Of a stretch of 64,000 bases of DNA, positions 24,834 to 34,493 are shown one piece after another; the stretch's first letter is position 1; each line of letters begins with the position of its first letter. The notes beneath the pieces were generated by a model, which was given only the letters and a program-made list of their open reading frames with translations, ran no database searches and was not told the DNA's origin. Source of the DNA: Lachnospiraceae bacterium (GTDB lineage: Bacteria; Bacillota; Clostridia; Lachnospirales; Lachnospiraceae); NCBI GenBank assembly GCA_910573755.1, contig CAJTBO010000011.1, positions 1-64,000 of the forward strand, written 5' to 3'. Both the position numbers and the translations under genes were made by a program.

Positions 24834-24912
24834 AAAAATGCCGATAAAATACGTAGAGCAAAGCCTGCACCGCGGTGCGCGAGGATGCTCTACTTATTTT
24901 ATCGGCATTTTT
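24834..24912 (-). terminator. Long near-perfect hairpin, likely terminator of the ABC module
   Basis: An 18-base arm (24834-24851) pairs with 24895-24912; GTAGAGCA and TGCTCTAC continue the stem, and the top contains the palindrome GCACCGCGGTGC. A-runs and T-runs at the outer ends fit bidirectional termination. At 79 bases it is much longer than a normal terminator and could be a miniature inverted-repeat element. Confidence 0.7.
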
Positions 24913-25049
24913 GAAATTTTCTTATACAAAATGGAATGAAACCTCTTTGAACGGGAATGAAAAACGGCGCTGTTTTATAAGGCGCAGTACCTGCCACAGC
25001 CTTCCGGATATCCGCCAGAACCGTAACGATACACCCCCGCGGGCGCCGG

Positions 25050-27620
25050 TCACTCCGTCATCCGCAGCCGCTCCACCAGGGAAACTTTCTCAATATTCCT
25101 GAAACAGAGATACGGAATCAGCAGCGCAAACGCCAGTAATACCGGCGTGCAGAGTACAAGGGGCAGCAGCGTAAACCGGAAGGTCGTAAATCCGCCCTCC
25201 ACCATCGCCCTGATGCCGACGCCCACCACAAGGGCGCTGAACGCGTAACTGACCAGAAGTACGGCAAAGGCATAATCCATTCCTTCATATACAAGGAGCC
25301 TGCACAACTGCTTTTTTGTCATCCCGACGCTCTGCATCATGGCGAATTCCTTCCGCCTTGCCACAATGGATGTCACCATGGAATTGACAAAGTTCAGCAC
25401 CCCCACCAGCGCGATCACAATGCTGATCACATTGCCTATCACCGCGGAAGAACGGGTTTCCCTGCCATACTGAGCCGACATGGAAGCCCGGGAAGTGACG
25501 GAAAGGGTAACGCCTGTTTCGGCGCTGTAGGCATCCAGCATTTCCTGCGCGGCATCGATGAAAGCATCCTCCACATCAAAAAACAGCTTTCTAGGTGTGT
25601 TTTCCGGCCAGTTTTCTTCAAATGCAACAAGGGGCAGGATAAAATCAAGGAAAAACCGATCCGTATGGCCGCCTTCATGCGCCCCTTCCGTCACCGGATT
25701 GATATCATCCACCACTGCCATAACAGTATAGCTTTTTCCTTCTATTACCACCTCATCCCCTACAGATACCGTGGGCAGTATCCGTCCTTCTTCTTCCTCC
25801 GCCGTAGGCGCGATGGCAAAAACATACCGCCCCGTCGCGAACTTTTCCATATCCACACTGCCTTCCTGCACATGTTCCGGGGCGGTATACGCGTCCAGTA
25901 CAATACCATCCGCACCGTAAATAACGGAGCCCGCCTGTTTTGCATCTATCGCCTGCTTCAGGGATTCAGGCCCGGCAGGATCATAGGAACCCCAGAAATC
26001 CAATACATCCTGCGTATAGAATCCCTGCAGATTGGCAATGGTCTGTTCACTTAACGCAATCTGTGTGTCATGGCTGTACAGATATCCCGTTTTTTCCAGT
26101 CCTTCCATAGAATTGACTTTATCAGTCAATACATCGTTCAGCGTATTGTTATAAGGATCATAGCCCGCCACATATTCCTCGCTGGATGCATCATCGATCT
26201 GATAATCCGAAATCGTCAGGCCGCTCAGATATTTTTCCATATCGAAAGCTGCGTTTTTTGCATAAAAAGCGCTCATCAGCGTCAGGCCCAGTGTCAGCGA
26301 ACAGATCACCGTAACGGTACGCTTTTTATTCCTGCCCAGATTGGACCATGCCAGTGCAGAAAGCTTCGCGCTGCCGCTCCTTTTTTTGAAAGAACGCTTT
26401 ACGCCCTGCACGTCATTATAGCGAAGCGCTTCCATCGGCGATACCTTTCCTGCCATTCGCGCAGGACGCATACAGGAGATCAGCACGGTCACTGCGGCAA
26501 ACAATGCGGAACCCGCAAAGATCACCGGACTTGCGGACGCCGATACGGAAAGATTGTTTACCAGAACAGGCACCAGCAGATACCCCAGCAGATACCCCGG
26601 AACCATGCCTGCCGGAATGCCGATCAGACATAACCGCCCCGCCTGTCCGTAGATCAGCTTTTTCAGTTGTTTCGCGGTCATACCGAGGGTTTTTAACTTG
26701 CCGTAAAACCGGATATCCGTGGTAACGGAAATCTGAAAGATATTGTAGATGATCAGCCAGCCCGCCGCAAATACCAGAAGCATCCCCAGATACATCGGCA
26801 GACTCTCCTGCGTCTTCATGCGGTTCATACCCGGATCATAGGCAAGGTTGACGCTGTATTCCAGTTCCGTCAGTCCCGTATCTGCAAGAATCCGGTCCAT
26901 TGTCTGTTCGATATCGTTCTCCTCATACAGGGAAACCTGCGCCATATGTATTCCTGTGATCAGGGAGGCTTTCGCCCCGGCCTCATCATTTGTCGATAAG
27001 CCTGCTTTCGTCCCCGCCGCAGCTTCCTCCAGAAAGGTTCTGTCCACCCATGCCATGCTGGCGTAGCTGGACTCGTTTCCCTCCCAGAAACCGCAGAGCG
27101 TAAATTCGGAAATCCTGCTTTCCTCTCCCGCAAAATCCGCGGTCCATTCCAGTGTGATATGCTGTCCCAGTTCATGGGGGATCCCCATTCGGTCAAGGAC
27201 AATGGTATCCAGCGCGATCTCATCCTTTTGCTGCGGCATACCGCCTGTTTCGGGCAGCGAAAAAGAATGGCCGGCATAACTCTCATCCGCGAAACGCACT
27301 TCCACCTGCCGCCCTGTCAGGGCATCCCCTTTTCCCAGGCCCACAACAACGCTTTCTCCGACTTCCTTCACTTCAGGGCGGCCCGCGATCTTTGCGATCT
27401 GTTCGGGGGTAATGCTCTTAAAAGAAACCTGCGCGTCATAACCGGTCTGACGGAACATCATCTCCACCAGATTTTTGTCCATGCTCCGGCTCAGCACAAA
27501 AAGTGTGGTAAACATCAGCGTAGTCAGGGCAATAGCTGTCACCGCCACAATGTTCCTGCCTTTGTTCTGTCTGAAAATCCTATTATTTAAAACGGGAATC
27601 GGTTTTAATATCTCTCTCAT
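25050..27620 (-). CDS. ABC transporter permease, two FtsX blocks
   Basis: An 856-residue permease. An N-terminal membrane anchor (about 24-44) is followed by a large extracytoplasmic domain, a three-segment FtsX block (about 280-410), a further membrane segment near 460, a second extracytoplasmic domain, and a final FtsX block (about 730-840, with SIVARRKEFAMMQSVGMTKK, a typical FtsX motif). The ATG at 27620 overlaps the ATPase stop by four bases. Such permeases with a dedicated ATPase act on peptides or lipoproteins at the membrane, often in antimicrobial-peptide resistance. The substrate is inferred only by family. Confidence 0.9.
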   Translation of the reverse strand: MREILKPIPVLNNRIFRQNKGRNIVAVTAIALTTLMFTTLFVLSRSMDKNLVEMMFRQTGYDAQVSFKSITPEQIAKIAGRPEVKEVGESVVVGLGKGDALTGRQVEVRFADESYAGHSFSLPETGGMPQQKDEIALDTIVLDRMGIPHELGQHITLEWTADFAGEESRISEFTLCGFWEGNESSYASMAWVDRTFLEEAAAGTKAGLSTNDEAGAKASLITGIHMAQVSLYEENDIEQTMDRILADTGLTELEYSVNLAYDPGMNRMKTQESLPMYLGMLLVFAAGWLIIYNIFQISVTTDIRFYGKLKTLGMTAKQLKKLIYGQAGRLCLIGIPAGMVPGYLLGYLLVPVLVNNLSVSASASPVIFAGSALFAAVTVLISCMRPARMAGKVSPMEALRYNDVQGVKRSFKKRSGSAKLSALAWSNLGRNKKRTVTVICSLTLGLTLMSAFYAKNAAFDMEKYLSGLTISDYQIDDASSEEYVAGYDPYNNTLNDVLTDKVNSMEGLEKTGYLYSHDTQIALSEQTIANLQGFYTQDVLDFWGSYDPAGPESLKQAIDAKQAGSVIYGADGIVLDAYTAPEHVQEGSVDMEKFATGRYVFAIAPTAEEEEGRILPTVSVGDEVVIEGKSYTVMAVVDDINPVTEGAHEGGHTDRFFLDFILPLVAFEENWPENTPRKLFFDVEDAFIDAAQEMLDAYSAETGVTLSVTSRASMSAQYGRETRSSAVIGNVISIVIALVGVLNFVNSMVTSIVARRKEFAMMQSVGMTKKQLCRLLVYEGMDYAFAVLLVSYAFSALVVGVGIRAMVEGGFTTFRFTLLPLVLCTPVLLAFALLIPYLCFRNIEKVSLVERLRMTE

Positions 27621-28294
27621 TCCACGATCCTCCCGTCCTCTATATGGATGATCCGGTCCGCCGAAGAGGCGATATCCGGATTGTGCGTGATCATCACGAT
27701 GGTCTGGCAAAACTGTCTGCTCGTCACTTTCAAAAGCCCTACCACATCGTTGCTGGTGCGGGAATCCAGATTGCCGGTGGGTTCATCCGCAAGAATGATC
27801 GAAGGCTTTGAAGCAAGCGCCCGGGCGATCGCCACCCGCTGCTGCTGTCCGCCGGACAAATTGTTCGGCAGTGTATCCAGCTTGCTCTCCAGCCCGAGAA
27901 ACTGCACGATATCCATAATATAATTCCGGTCCGGCTTCCTGTTGTCCAGTGTGATCGGAAACAGGATGTTTTCCCAGACCGTCAGCACCGGTATCAGATT
28001 ATAGTTCTGAAATATAAACCCGATCTGCTTACGCCGAAAAACCGTTGCCTGCTCGCTGTTTAAATGAGCCAGTTCCTGTTCTCCGATAAAAATGCTGCCC
28101 TCGCTTGGCGCATCCAGCCCGCCCAGCATATTGAGAAGCGTTGATTTGCCGCTGCCGCTTGTTCCGATGATAACGGTAAACTTTCCCCGCTCGATCTCCA
28201 GATCCACGCCGTCCAGTGCCTTCACCAACGCTTCGCCCTTTCCGTAATATTTTTTTAATCCTTTCGCCCTTACGATCGCTTCCATCCTGATCAC
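27617..28294 (-). CDS. ABC transporter ATP-binding protein (LolD/BceA-like)
   Basis: A 225-residue ATPase. The Walker A is GTSGSGKST (about 45-53), the signature LSGGQQQRVAIARA (about 145-158), and the Walker B IILADEPTGNLDSR. The start is either GTG 28294 or ATG 28285; AGGA lies close to the GTG and further from the ATG. It energises the adjacent FtsX-type permease, which its stop overlaps. Its paralogue at 32.6 kb is similar in length and motifs. Upstream are a hairpin and a small palindrome. Confidence 0.94.
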   Translation of the reverse strand: MIRMEAIVRAKGLKKYYGKGEALVKALDGVDLEIERGKFTVIIGTSGSGKSTLLNMLGGLDAPSEGSIFIGEQELAHLNSEQATVFRRKQIGFIFQNYNLIPVLTVWENILFPITLDNRKPDRNYIMDIVQFLGLESKLDTLPNNLSGGQQQRVAIARALASKPSIILADEPTGNLDSRTSNDVVGLLKVTSRQFCQTIVMITHNPDIASSADRIIHIEDGRIVE

Positions 28295-28331
28295 CCTGTC
28301 CTTTCTGCCTTCGGTAACGGAAACCGCACAG

Positions 28332-28365
28332 GCGGCTCTGTATGAAACACTTTTTCATACGCCGC
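28332..28365 (-). repeat. Leader hairpin before the second ABC module
   Basis: On the minus strand GCGGC-G-TATGAAA pairs with TTTCATA-CAGA-GCCGC. No T run follows, so it is a leader structure rather than a terminator. Confidence 0.5.
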
Positions 28366-28425
28366 TCCTGCGGGGTTCTTTTACATGATCATAACAGGGG
28401 AACGTTACATGAAAGGCACAGAAAA

Positions 28426-28441
28426 GGTACAGTTTTGTACC
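28426..28441. promoter_or_regulatory. Small palindrome upstream of the second ABC module
   Basis: GGTACA and TGTACC flank four bases, about 130 bases before the ATPase start. It could be an operator for a response regulator, but its sequence alone does not show which. Confidence 0.35.
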
Positions 28442-28471
28442 TTAAAGGGAGCCTGCATAAGTTTCCGGGTT

Positions 28472-29890
28472 TTAATGCGAGATCCTTTCCACCTTGATCG
28501 TATTTGTATTTCCTGTATTCCCGTCGATCCTGCCGCCTGTCAGCACCACATTGTCGCCGTCCTCCAGATGAAGTACCTCTTCCGCCCTCCTGAGGGCACT
28601 TAAAAACATCTCTTCCATAGAATCGAACTTCTCACATAAAACCGGCATCACACCCCAGCTCATATTCAGTTTTCTCCATCCCTTTTCGGACGTTGTCATA
28701 CCGATAATATCTGCGGAACACCGGAATCTGCTTACCATGCCTGCCGTATGGCCCGACAGGGAATTGACCACAATGCATTTCGCTTTTACGTCGATCGCCA
28801 TGGCGCAGGCGGAATGGGATACCGCATCCAGATTATTTTTGATCGTAAAGTCCGTCTTTTTAAACCGTTTATCGTAATGAATGTTCTTTTCGGTAAATTC
28901 TACCGTCTCAACCATGCTCTTTACCGCCGCCACAGGATATCTGCCGGCCGCCGTCTCCCCGGAAAGCATCACCGCCGATGTGCCGTCGTAAACGGCATTT
29001 GCGACATCCGACACCTCTGCTCTCGTAGGTCTGGGATTATGGATCATGGATTCCAGCATTTCCGTTGCCGTGATCACCCTTTTTCCGTACAGCCTGCATT
29101 TCCCGATCAGATATTTCTGGATGGAAGGTACTTCCGTGGCAGGGATCTCCACCCCCAGATCGCCTCTTGCTACCATAATACCGTTTGCGATCTCGAAGAT
29201 CTCTTCAATATTTTCCACACCGGCGCGGTTTTCGATCTTGGCGATGATATCGATCTCACTTCCGCCGTTATCATCCAGAAATGCCCGCATCTTGGCGATA
29301 TCCTGTTTGTTGGATACAAAGGAAGCCGCCACAAAATCCACTTCGTTTCTGATGCCGAACAACAGATCTTCCTTATCCTGTTCACTCAGGAATTCATGTT
29401 TCATCACCTTCCCGGGAAAGTTCATGCTCTTGCGGTCCGACAGCTCTCCCCCGGTCACCACCTCACACACCGCCTTCGTCCCATCCAGCTTTGCGACCCG
29501 GAAAATGACCAGTCCGTTGTTCACCAGTATGGTATCTCCCGCTGTCAGATTCTCCATAAGCTGTTTGTAATTGACCGATACGATCCGGTCGTTTCCCGTC
29601 ACTTCTTCCGTGGTAAAGGTAAACGTATCGCCATCCTCCAGTGTTATCCTCCTGTTTTCAAAGGTACCGATGCGGTACTCCGGGCCTTTGGTATCAAGCA
29701 TAACGGCAACGGGCAGCCCCAGTTTTTCTCTTGTCTCCCTGATCAGATCGATCCTCCTCTGCTGGTCCTTATGGGTGCCGTGGGAAAAGTTTAATCTGGC
29801 GACATCCATTCCGGCAAGGCACATCTCACGTAAAATTTCCGCATCCTCACATGCCGGGCCTATGGTACAGATTACTTTGGTTTTTCTCAT
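28472..29890 (-). CDS. pyk: Pyruvate kinase
   Basis: Final step of glycolysis: PEP + ADP to pyruvate + ATP. The 472-residue form lacks the extra C-terminal PEP-utiliser-like domain found in some Firmicutes. Visible motifs: TKVICTIGPA and ARLNFSHGTH near the start, LDTKGPEYRIG, the active-site helix IDIIAKIENRAGVENIEEI (Lys in IAKIEN), MVARGDLGVEIP, and TATEMLESM. The ATG at 29890 has GAGGA eight bases upstream; a GTG five codons earlier is possible. It is unusually placed between two ABC modules with which it has no known connection. Confidence 0.96.
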   Translation of the reverse strand: MRKTKVICTIGPACEDAEILREMCLAGMDVARLNFSHGTHKDQQRRIDLIRETREKLGLPVAVMLDTKGPEYRIGTFENRRITLEDGDTFTFTTEEVTGNDRIVSVNYKQLMENLTAGDTILVNNGLVIFRVAKLDGTKAVCEVVTGGELSDRKSMNFPGKVMKHEFLSEQDKEDLLFGIRNEVDFVAASFVSNKQDIAKMRAFLDDNGGSEIDIIAKIENRAGVENIEEIFEIANGIMVARGDLGVEIPATEVPSIQKYLIGKCRLYGKRVITATEMLESMIHNPRPTRAEVSDVANAVYDGTSAVMLSGETAAGRYPVAAVKSMVETVEFTEKNIHYDKRFKKTDFTIKNNLDAVSHSACAMAIDVKAKCIVVNSLSGHTAGMVSRFRCSADIIGMTTSEKGWRKLNMSWGVMPVLCEKFDSMEEMFLSALRRAEEVLHLEDGDNVVLTGGRIDGNTGNTNTIKVERISH

Positions 29891-30002
29891 CCTTCTGTTC
29901 CTCACTTTCTGCGCTCTACATTCTTTTTATTAGCTTTCCCCGAAAAAGGTTCCATTATAGGCCGGAAGGCTTAAATATCCGCTGTCCGGAAGATTCTGTA
30001 TA

Positions 30003-32561
30003 TCATTCTGCCGACCGGAGCCTCTCCGTTACGCTCTCTTTCGTGACAAATTTCATAAAATACAGCGGGACCGCCAGCGCTATGATCAACAATACCGGCA
30101 GGGAAATCCAGAGCGGCAGCAGGGAAAACCGCCAGGTAACGCACCAGGTATTCATATGGGCAAGCTGCCATTTCCCCCAGAGCCATACGGCTGCGGCAAC
30201 GCCGGGGACTAACAGCCCGGTCATGATCCCGAAACAGGACAGTCCTTCCCACAAAAGCAGCTTTCCAAGCTGTCTTTTTGTCATCCCCAGACTTTCATAT
30301 ACTGCAAAATCCCTCTTCCGCACCAGTATCCCCATCATCAGGACATTGGTAAAATTCAGCGTGCCGATCACCAGCATCACCCCGCCCACAAACAGCGGGA
30401 TCATGCATATACGAAAGAGGGCATTGCGGAAATTCAACTGATGATCGCGGACAGAAGTAATATGAATTTCCGTGCCGCGCAGGGTATCTGCCAGAAACGC
30501 TTCAAATTCATCCTGTCTGCTCCTGTCGATATCGATCAATACGTTCCGTATGCCGTGCTCCGGAAACAGTTCTTCAAAAACGCCGATTGGGACATAATAA
30601 GTCACATTAAACTGCGCCTGCCTGCTGTCCGCGCCGGAGGCAAGGGAAGACTCGAAGAGAACACATGCCATAATCTCAAACTCCCTGCCGCAGATCATGA
30701 CCTTTGTACCCGCGGGAGGCGTTGTTTTCAGTAAAGAGGCGGCGCCCGATGCGATCACATACTTTCCGGTATCGAAATCCTCTTCGGAAAATGTCCCTTC
30801 TATAAAAATATTCTGCGTCACCGCCTTCTCCAGCGCCAGTTTGTCTACCCCTGTCACAATACCGATATATTCCCCGCTCTCCCGCATCTTCTCATATCCG
30901 GCGATCCAGTCCGGGGCATCCGCCATATATTCTTTCCTGATCACGCCTCTCTCATCCGTTTCCTCAAAGGTTTCGATGATCGGCGCTCTTTCCTGAGCTC
31001 CTGCATACATGGGAACTTCCATCGTACAGACAATGCCGATATTTTCCACCGCAGGATGTCCGGAAAGGGTTTCCGGTATTTCGGGCGCAATGCTCCGGCT
31101 TTTCGGATTATACCGCTGCGTGTCTGCCGCCGCCGAAGGATCGGAGAGACGGTAATCGCAAAGCGCCGCTCCCTCCAGATATTTTTCCTCATCATAACTG
31201 ACACCCTTTGTCCAGACACAGCAAAGGATGATAAGGGATAACAGCAGGGAAAGCGCCGCCAGCAGGGACTGCCCTTTATGCCGGGACAGCTCCGTAAACG
31301 CCATACGCCGGATCGTAGTGCGTCTGAGTCCTCTGTTTTTCGTTTTACTTCGTCCTGCCATAGAACGCATTGTTTTTATCTTTGTGTTTCCGCCTGTGAA
31401 GCGCATCGCCTCCGCGGGCGTGTATTTTGCCACAGAGCGTATCGGCAGAAGGCATGCCGTAAGCACCGTCAGCCATGTCAGCAGGGCGCCCAGCCCAAAA
31501 GGCCATAACCGGAAAAAGAAAAGAGCGGGATTTGCCCCCAGTCCCACGACAACATAAGGCGCAAGCAAAGCGCAGAGGGAAAAGCCCAGGATCCAGCCCG
31601 GCAAAAGCCCGGGCAGGCAGAGCGCCGCCGCGCGGTATACCGCCAGAACCCGGATCTGTCTCGGCGTCATCCCCAGAGCCTTTACGCCTGCGTAAAACTG
31701 TATATTCCGTCTGTCGGACAGCCGCAGGATCGTATAGAGCATCAGGATCCCGCAAAGTACCACGATCAGATTCAACCGGTAAAATTCCATCGCCTTGCCG
31801 CCCGCATACGCCATCCTCGCCCTGTTGCCGGCAAGATTTGTGGTATAGGTGATATTCTGTATTCCCGTATCGGAAAACAGGTCTTTTGCCTGTCTCTCCG
31901 GATCTCCCGGCAGATACAGAGTAAGCCCGAGCGTCTTATGCTCCGGTGTGCCTCCCCCAAGTTCCTCTGCCGCCTCCTTCGTGATCCAGGCACAGGAATC
32001 GGTCTCCCCGGTATTATTTTTCCACCATCCGCAAAGCCGGAATACACCGGCCCGCTCCTCTCCGCCTCCCTCCGGCACCCATGTCAGAAAAACCTCCGCA
32101 CCGATCTCATGAGGGATCAGAAGGGAATTCAGGGTGATCTCATCCAGTGCAATCTCATCCTCTTCTGCCGGCGCCTGTCCGTAAAGCGGCACGGAATCGG
32201 TCTCCCGCGCCCATTTTTCGGAAAATTCCGCCAGCTTTACATTCCTGTTTCCCAGCATTTCATCACTGAGTGTACCTATAGGCGAAAGAAGAACCGTATC
32301 CTTCACTGCATTGTGGCTCTCCAGCAGCGCTGCCTGTTCCGTTGACAGATCATAACAGATGATATGGCTCCCGGAGCCGTACATCAGCCTGTAGGAATAG
32401 AGAAATCCGTCATAGACATGGCTCCCCATCGCAAAGGAAAAGGTATACAGCATACATACCAGTGTAACCGCCGTCACCAGCAGAAGGCATTGCCCCTTAT
32501 GAAATTGTAATTCCCGCCGTACTAATTTACGGCATATTTTCAGATTATTATTCTGCAGCAT
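30003..32561 (-). CDS. ABC transporter permease, two FtsX blocks (paralogue)
   Basis: An 852-residue permease built like the one at 25.0 kb: N-terminal anchor (about 24-46), extracytoplasmic domain, three-segment block (about 265-385), a further segment near 445, a second extracytoplasmic domain, and a final block (about 730-840) with VRKRDFAVYESLGMTKRQLG. The ATG directly abuts the ATPase stop. Compared with its paralogue it has a basic linker around SMAGRSKTKNRGLRRTTIRR. The upstream two-component system suggests peptide-antibiotic sensing, as in Bce-type systems, but the classic BceB extracellular domain layout differs. Confidence 0.9.
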   Translation of the reverse strand: MLQNNNLKICRKLVRRELQFHKGQCLLLVTAVTLVCMLYTFSFAMGSHVYDGFLYSYRLMYGSGSHIICYDLSTEQAALLESHNAVKDTVLLSPIGTLSDEMLGNRNVKLAEFSEKWARETDSVPLYGQAPAEEDEIALDEITLNSLLIPHEIGAEVFLTWVPEGGGEERAGVFRLCGWWKNNTGETDSCAWITKEAAEELGGGTPEHKTLGLTLYLPGDPERQAKDLFSDTGIQNITYTTNLAGNRARMAYAGGKAMEFYRLNLIVVLCGILMLYTILRLSDRRNIQFYAGVKALGMTPRQIRVLAVYRAAALCLPGLLPGWILGFSLCALLAPYVVVGLGANPALFFFRLWPFGLGALLTWLTVLTACLLPIRSVAKYTPAEAMRFTGGNTKIKTMRSMAGRSKTKNRGLRRTTIRRMAFTELSRHKGQSLLAALSLLLSLIILCCVWTKGVSYDEEKYLEGAALCDYRLSDPSAAADTQRYNPKSRSIAPEIPETLSGHPAVENIGIVCTMEVPMYAGAQERAPIIETFEETDERGVIRKEYMADAPDWIAGYEKMRESGEYIGIVTGVDKLALEKAVTQNIFIEGTFSEEDFDTGKYVIASGAASLLKTTPPAGTKVMICGREFEIMACVLFESSLASGADSRQAQFNVTYYVPIGVFEELFPEHGIRNVLIDIDRSRQDEFEAFLADTLRGTEIHITSVRDHQLNFRNALFRICMIPLFVGGVMLVIGTLNFTNVLMMGILVRKRDFAVYESLGMTKRQLGKLLLWEGLSCFGIMTGLLVPGVAAAVWLWGKWQLAHMNTWCVTWRFSLLPLWISLPVLLIIALAVPLYFMKFVTKESVTERLRSAE

Positions 32562-33236
32562 TTATACAATACGTCCGTCCTTCATCTTCACCACTGTGTC
32601 CGCCAACTGCGCCAGTTCCGGATTATGGGTGATCATCACCAGCGTCCGGTGGAACAGTTTTGTTGTCATCTTTAAAAGCCCCGCCACATTCTGGCTGTTC
32701 TGCGAGTCCAGATTGCCGGTGGGCTCATCCGCCAGCAGAATCGCCGGTTTTGCCGCCAGCGCCCTTGCGATCGCCGTCCGCTGCTGCTGTCCGCCGGATA
32801 AGGCTTCCGGATAGGCATTCAGCTTATCCGGCAGCCCCAGCAGCTCTATGATCTCCTCCAGATACCGCATATCCGGCGCCGCGCCGTCCAGATCCAGCGG
32901 AAAAAGGATATTTTCCTCCACAGTCAGAGTCGGGACGAGATTATAGTTCTGAAAGATAAATCCCACCTTTTTGCGCCTGAACACGGCGAGCTGTTCCTCC
33001 CGAAGACGGGAAAGATCGATGCCGTCCACAATCACTTCGCCTTCCGTCGGCACATCCAGTCCTCCCATCATATTTAGGAGCGTGGTCTTACCGCTGCCCG
33101 ATGCGCCGGTAATGGCAGTAAATTCTCCCTGTTTTATAGTCAGATCTATCCCGTCCAGCGCCTTTACCTGCCGGGGGCCGCTGCCGTAGTATTTTTTCAG
33201 ACCATGTACCGTTATGATATTTGTATTTGTTTTCAT
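32562..33236 (-). CDS. ABC transporter ATP-binding protein (LolD/BceA-like)
   Basis: A 224-residue ATPase with Walker A GASGSGKTT, signature LSGGQQQRTAIARA and Walker B ILLADEPTGNLDSQ. The ATG at 33236 is preferred to a TTG four codons earlier; an AAGGG sits about 12 bases before it. It pairs with the permease immediately downstream. The region between it and the kinase gene contains a small hairpin (33327-33346) that may end the two-component transcript. Confidence 0.94.
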   Translation of the reverse strand: MKTNTNIITVHGLKKYYGSGPRQVKALDGIDLTIKQGEFTAITGASGSGKTTLLNMMGGLDVPTEGEVIVDGIDLSRLREEQLAVFRRKKVGFIFQNYNLVPTLTVEENILFPLDLDGAAPDMRYLEEIIELLGLPDKLNAYPEALSGGQQQRTAIARALAAKPAILLADEPTGNLDSQNSQNVAGLLKMTTKLFHRTLVMITHNPELAQLADTVVKMKDGRIV

Positions 33237-33326
33237 TTCCGTAAACAACCCTTATGTTCAATATATATTCTATATTATTTCATCCGAATCGGGATTTTTT
33301 CTTTCAAATTCATTCTGCCGGGATCA

Positions 33327-33346
33327 TAAAAAAGCTTACCGCTTTT
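33327..33346 (-). terminator. Small terminator-like hairpin after the sensor kinase
   Basis: On the minus strand AAAAGC and GCTTTT pair around five bases and end in T residues. It lies about 70 bases after the kinase stop. Confidence 0.45.
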
Positions 33347-33412
33347 CACGGATCAGAAATGCACATTTACTGCGCATTCCGTAAGAACATGATCCCCAAA
33401 CCCCCTGACGTC

Positions 33413-34438
33413 TCAGGTCAAAAGATACACGGAAAAAGTGGAACCGCTTCCCACCTCTGATCTCACGCTGATGTAACCCCGCTGTTTCGTAATGATCTCC
33501 TGTGCCAGATAAAGTCCCAGACCGACGCCTTCCTTTGACGCGGCTTCCTCCCCGCGCCAGAAGCGTTTAAATATTTCATGACAGTGCTCCTCCGGGATAC
33601 CGCCTCCCGTATCTTTTATGTCCACCCGGGTATAAAACTGCCAGGGACGGACACTGATCCGGATGCCGCCCCCTGCCGGCGTATATTTTACTGCGTTGTC
33701 CAGAATATTGAAAAGGGCTTCCGCCGTCCATTTCGGATCATGCCTCGCCGTGATGCCACTGCCGCACTCCACCGCCAGATCGAGATTCTTTGCTTCCGCC
33801 TTTGCCCATATGCCGCTTAGCGCCTGCGCGATCGTATCATACAGATCCGCTCTCTCCATATGCATCGTAAAGGTACCCGTCTCCAGCCGTGACATCTTGA
33901 TCAGCGACTGCAGAAGAAAATCCAGCTTGTCAACCTGACCGGCTTCCATCTCCAGAAATTCCGCCCGTTTTTCCTCACTCAGATCACGGGAGCGCAGAAT
34001 ACCCGAAAACATCTGCAGATTGGCGATCGGCGTCTTGACCTGATGGGAAATATCCGATACCAGTTCCTGGATCACCTGCTTTTCCTGCCTGCTCAGGCGT
34101 CTTTCCTCGCTCATCAGATCGTAAAACTGCAAAAGCTTTCCCTGCACTTTTGAGGAGAGCGTATCCTCATAGAAAAAATCTCCCTCCGGCTTTTGCCCCG
34201 CAGTGAGATCATCCAGCGTTCCGCAGAGTTCATCCGCGAACCTGCAGATCTGCCGACGCTGCCGGAAATTCCCTAAAAGCCCGAGCACACACAACCCGCC
34301 GTACAGCCCTGCCAGCAGATACCGTATATCGTCCCTCGGCACATAGATCCATACCGTATAAAGAAAGCCGCCCGACAGGGCGGCTCCGGTGAAAATCATG
34401 CAGAAACAAATGATCCGGTCTCTTCTTTCCCTCTTCAT
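33413..34438 (-). CDS. Sensor histidine kinase of the OmpR-partner class
   Basis: A 341-residue kinase with two closely spaced membrane segments near the N-terminus (about 9-55) and almost no extracellular loop, which is the arrangement of intramembrane-sensing (BceS-like) kinases. The H-box is ELVSDISHQVKTPIANLQMF, the N-box NILDNAVKYTP, the G1 region VDIKDTGGGIPEE and G2 GVGLGLYLAQEI. The ATG at 34438 has AAGGGG nine bases upstream. The regulator gene precedes it by 55 bases. By analogy it signals together with an adjacent ABC module. Confidence 0.92.
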   Translation of the reverse strand: MKRERRDRIICFCMIFTGAALSGGFLYTVWIYVPRDDIRYLLAGLYGGLCVLGLLGNFRQRRQICRFADELCGTLDDLTAGQKPEGDFFYEDTLSSKVQGKLLQFYDLMSEERRLSRQEKQVIQELVSDISHQVKTPIANLQMFSGILRSRDLSEEKRAEFLEMEAGQVDKLDFLLQSLIKMSRLETGTFTMHMERADLYDTIAQALSGIWAKAEAKNLDLAVECGSGITARHDPKWTAEALFNILDNAVKYTPAGGGIRISVRPWQFYTRVDIKDTGGGIPEEHCHEIFKRFWRGEEAASKEGVGLGLYLAQEIITKQRGYISVRSEVGSGSTFSVYLLT

Positions 34439-34493
34439 TCCACGCCGCCCCTTTCTTCTCCCCATGCCCCCATGAATTCTAGGCTTCTCCGCA

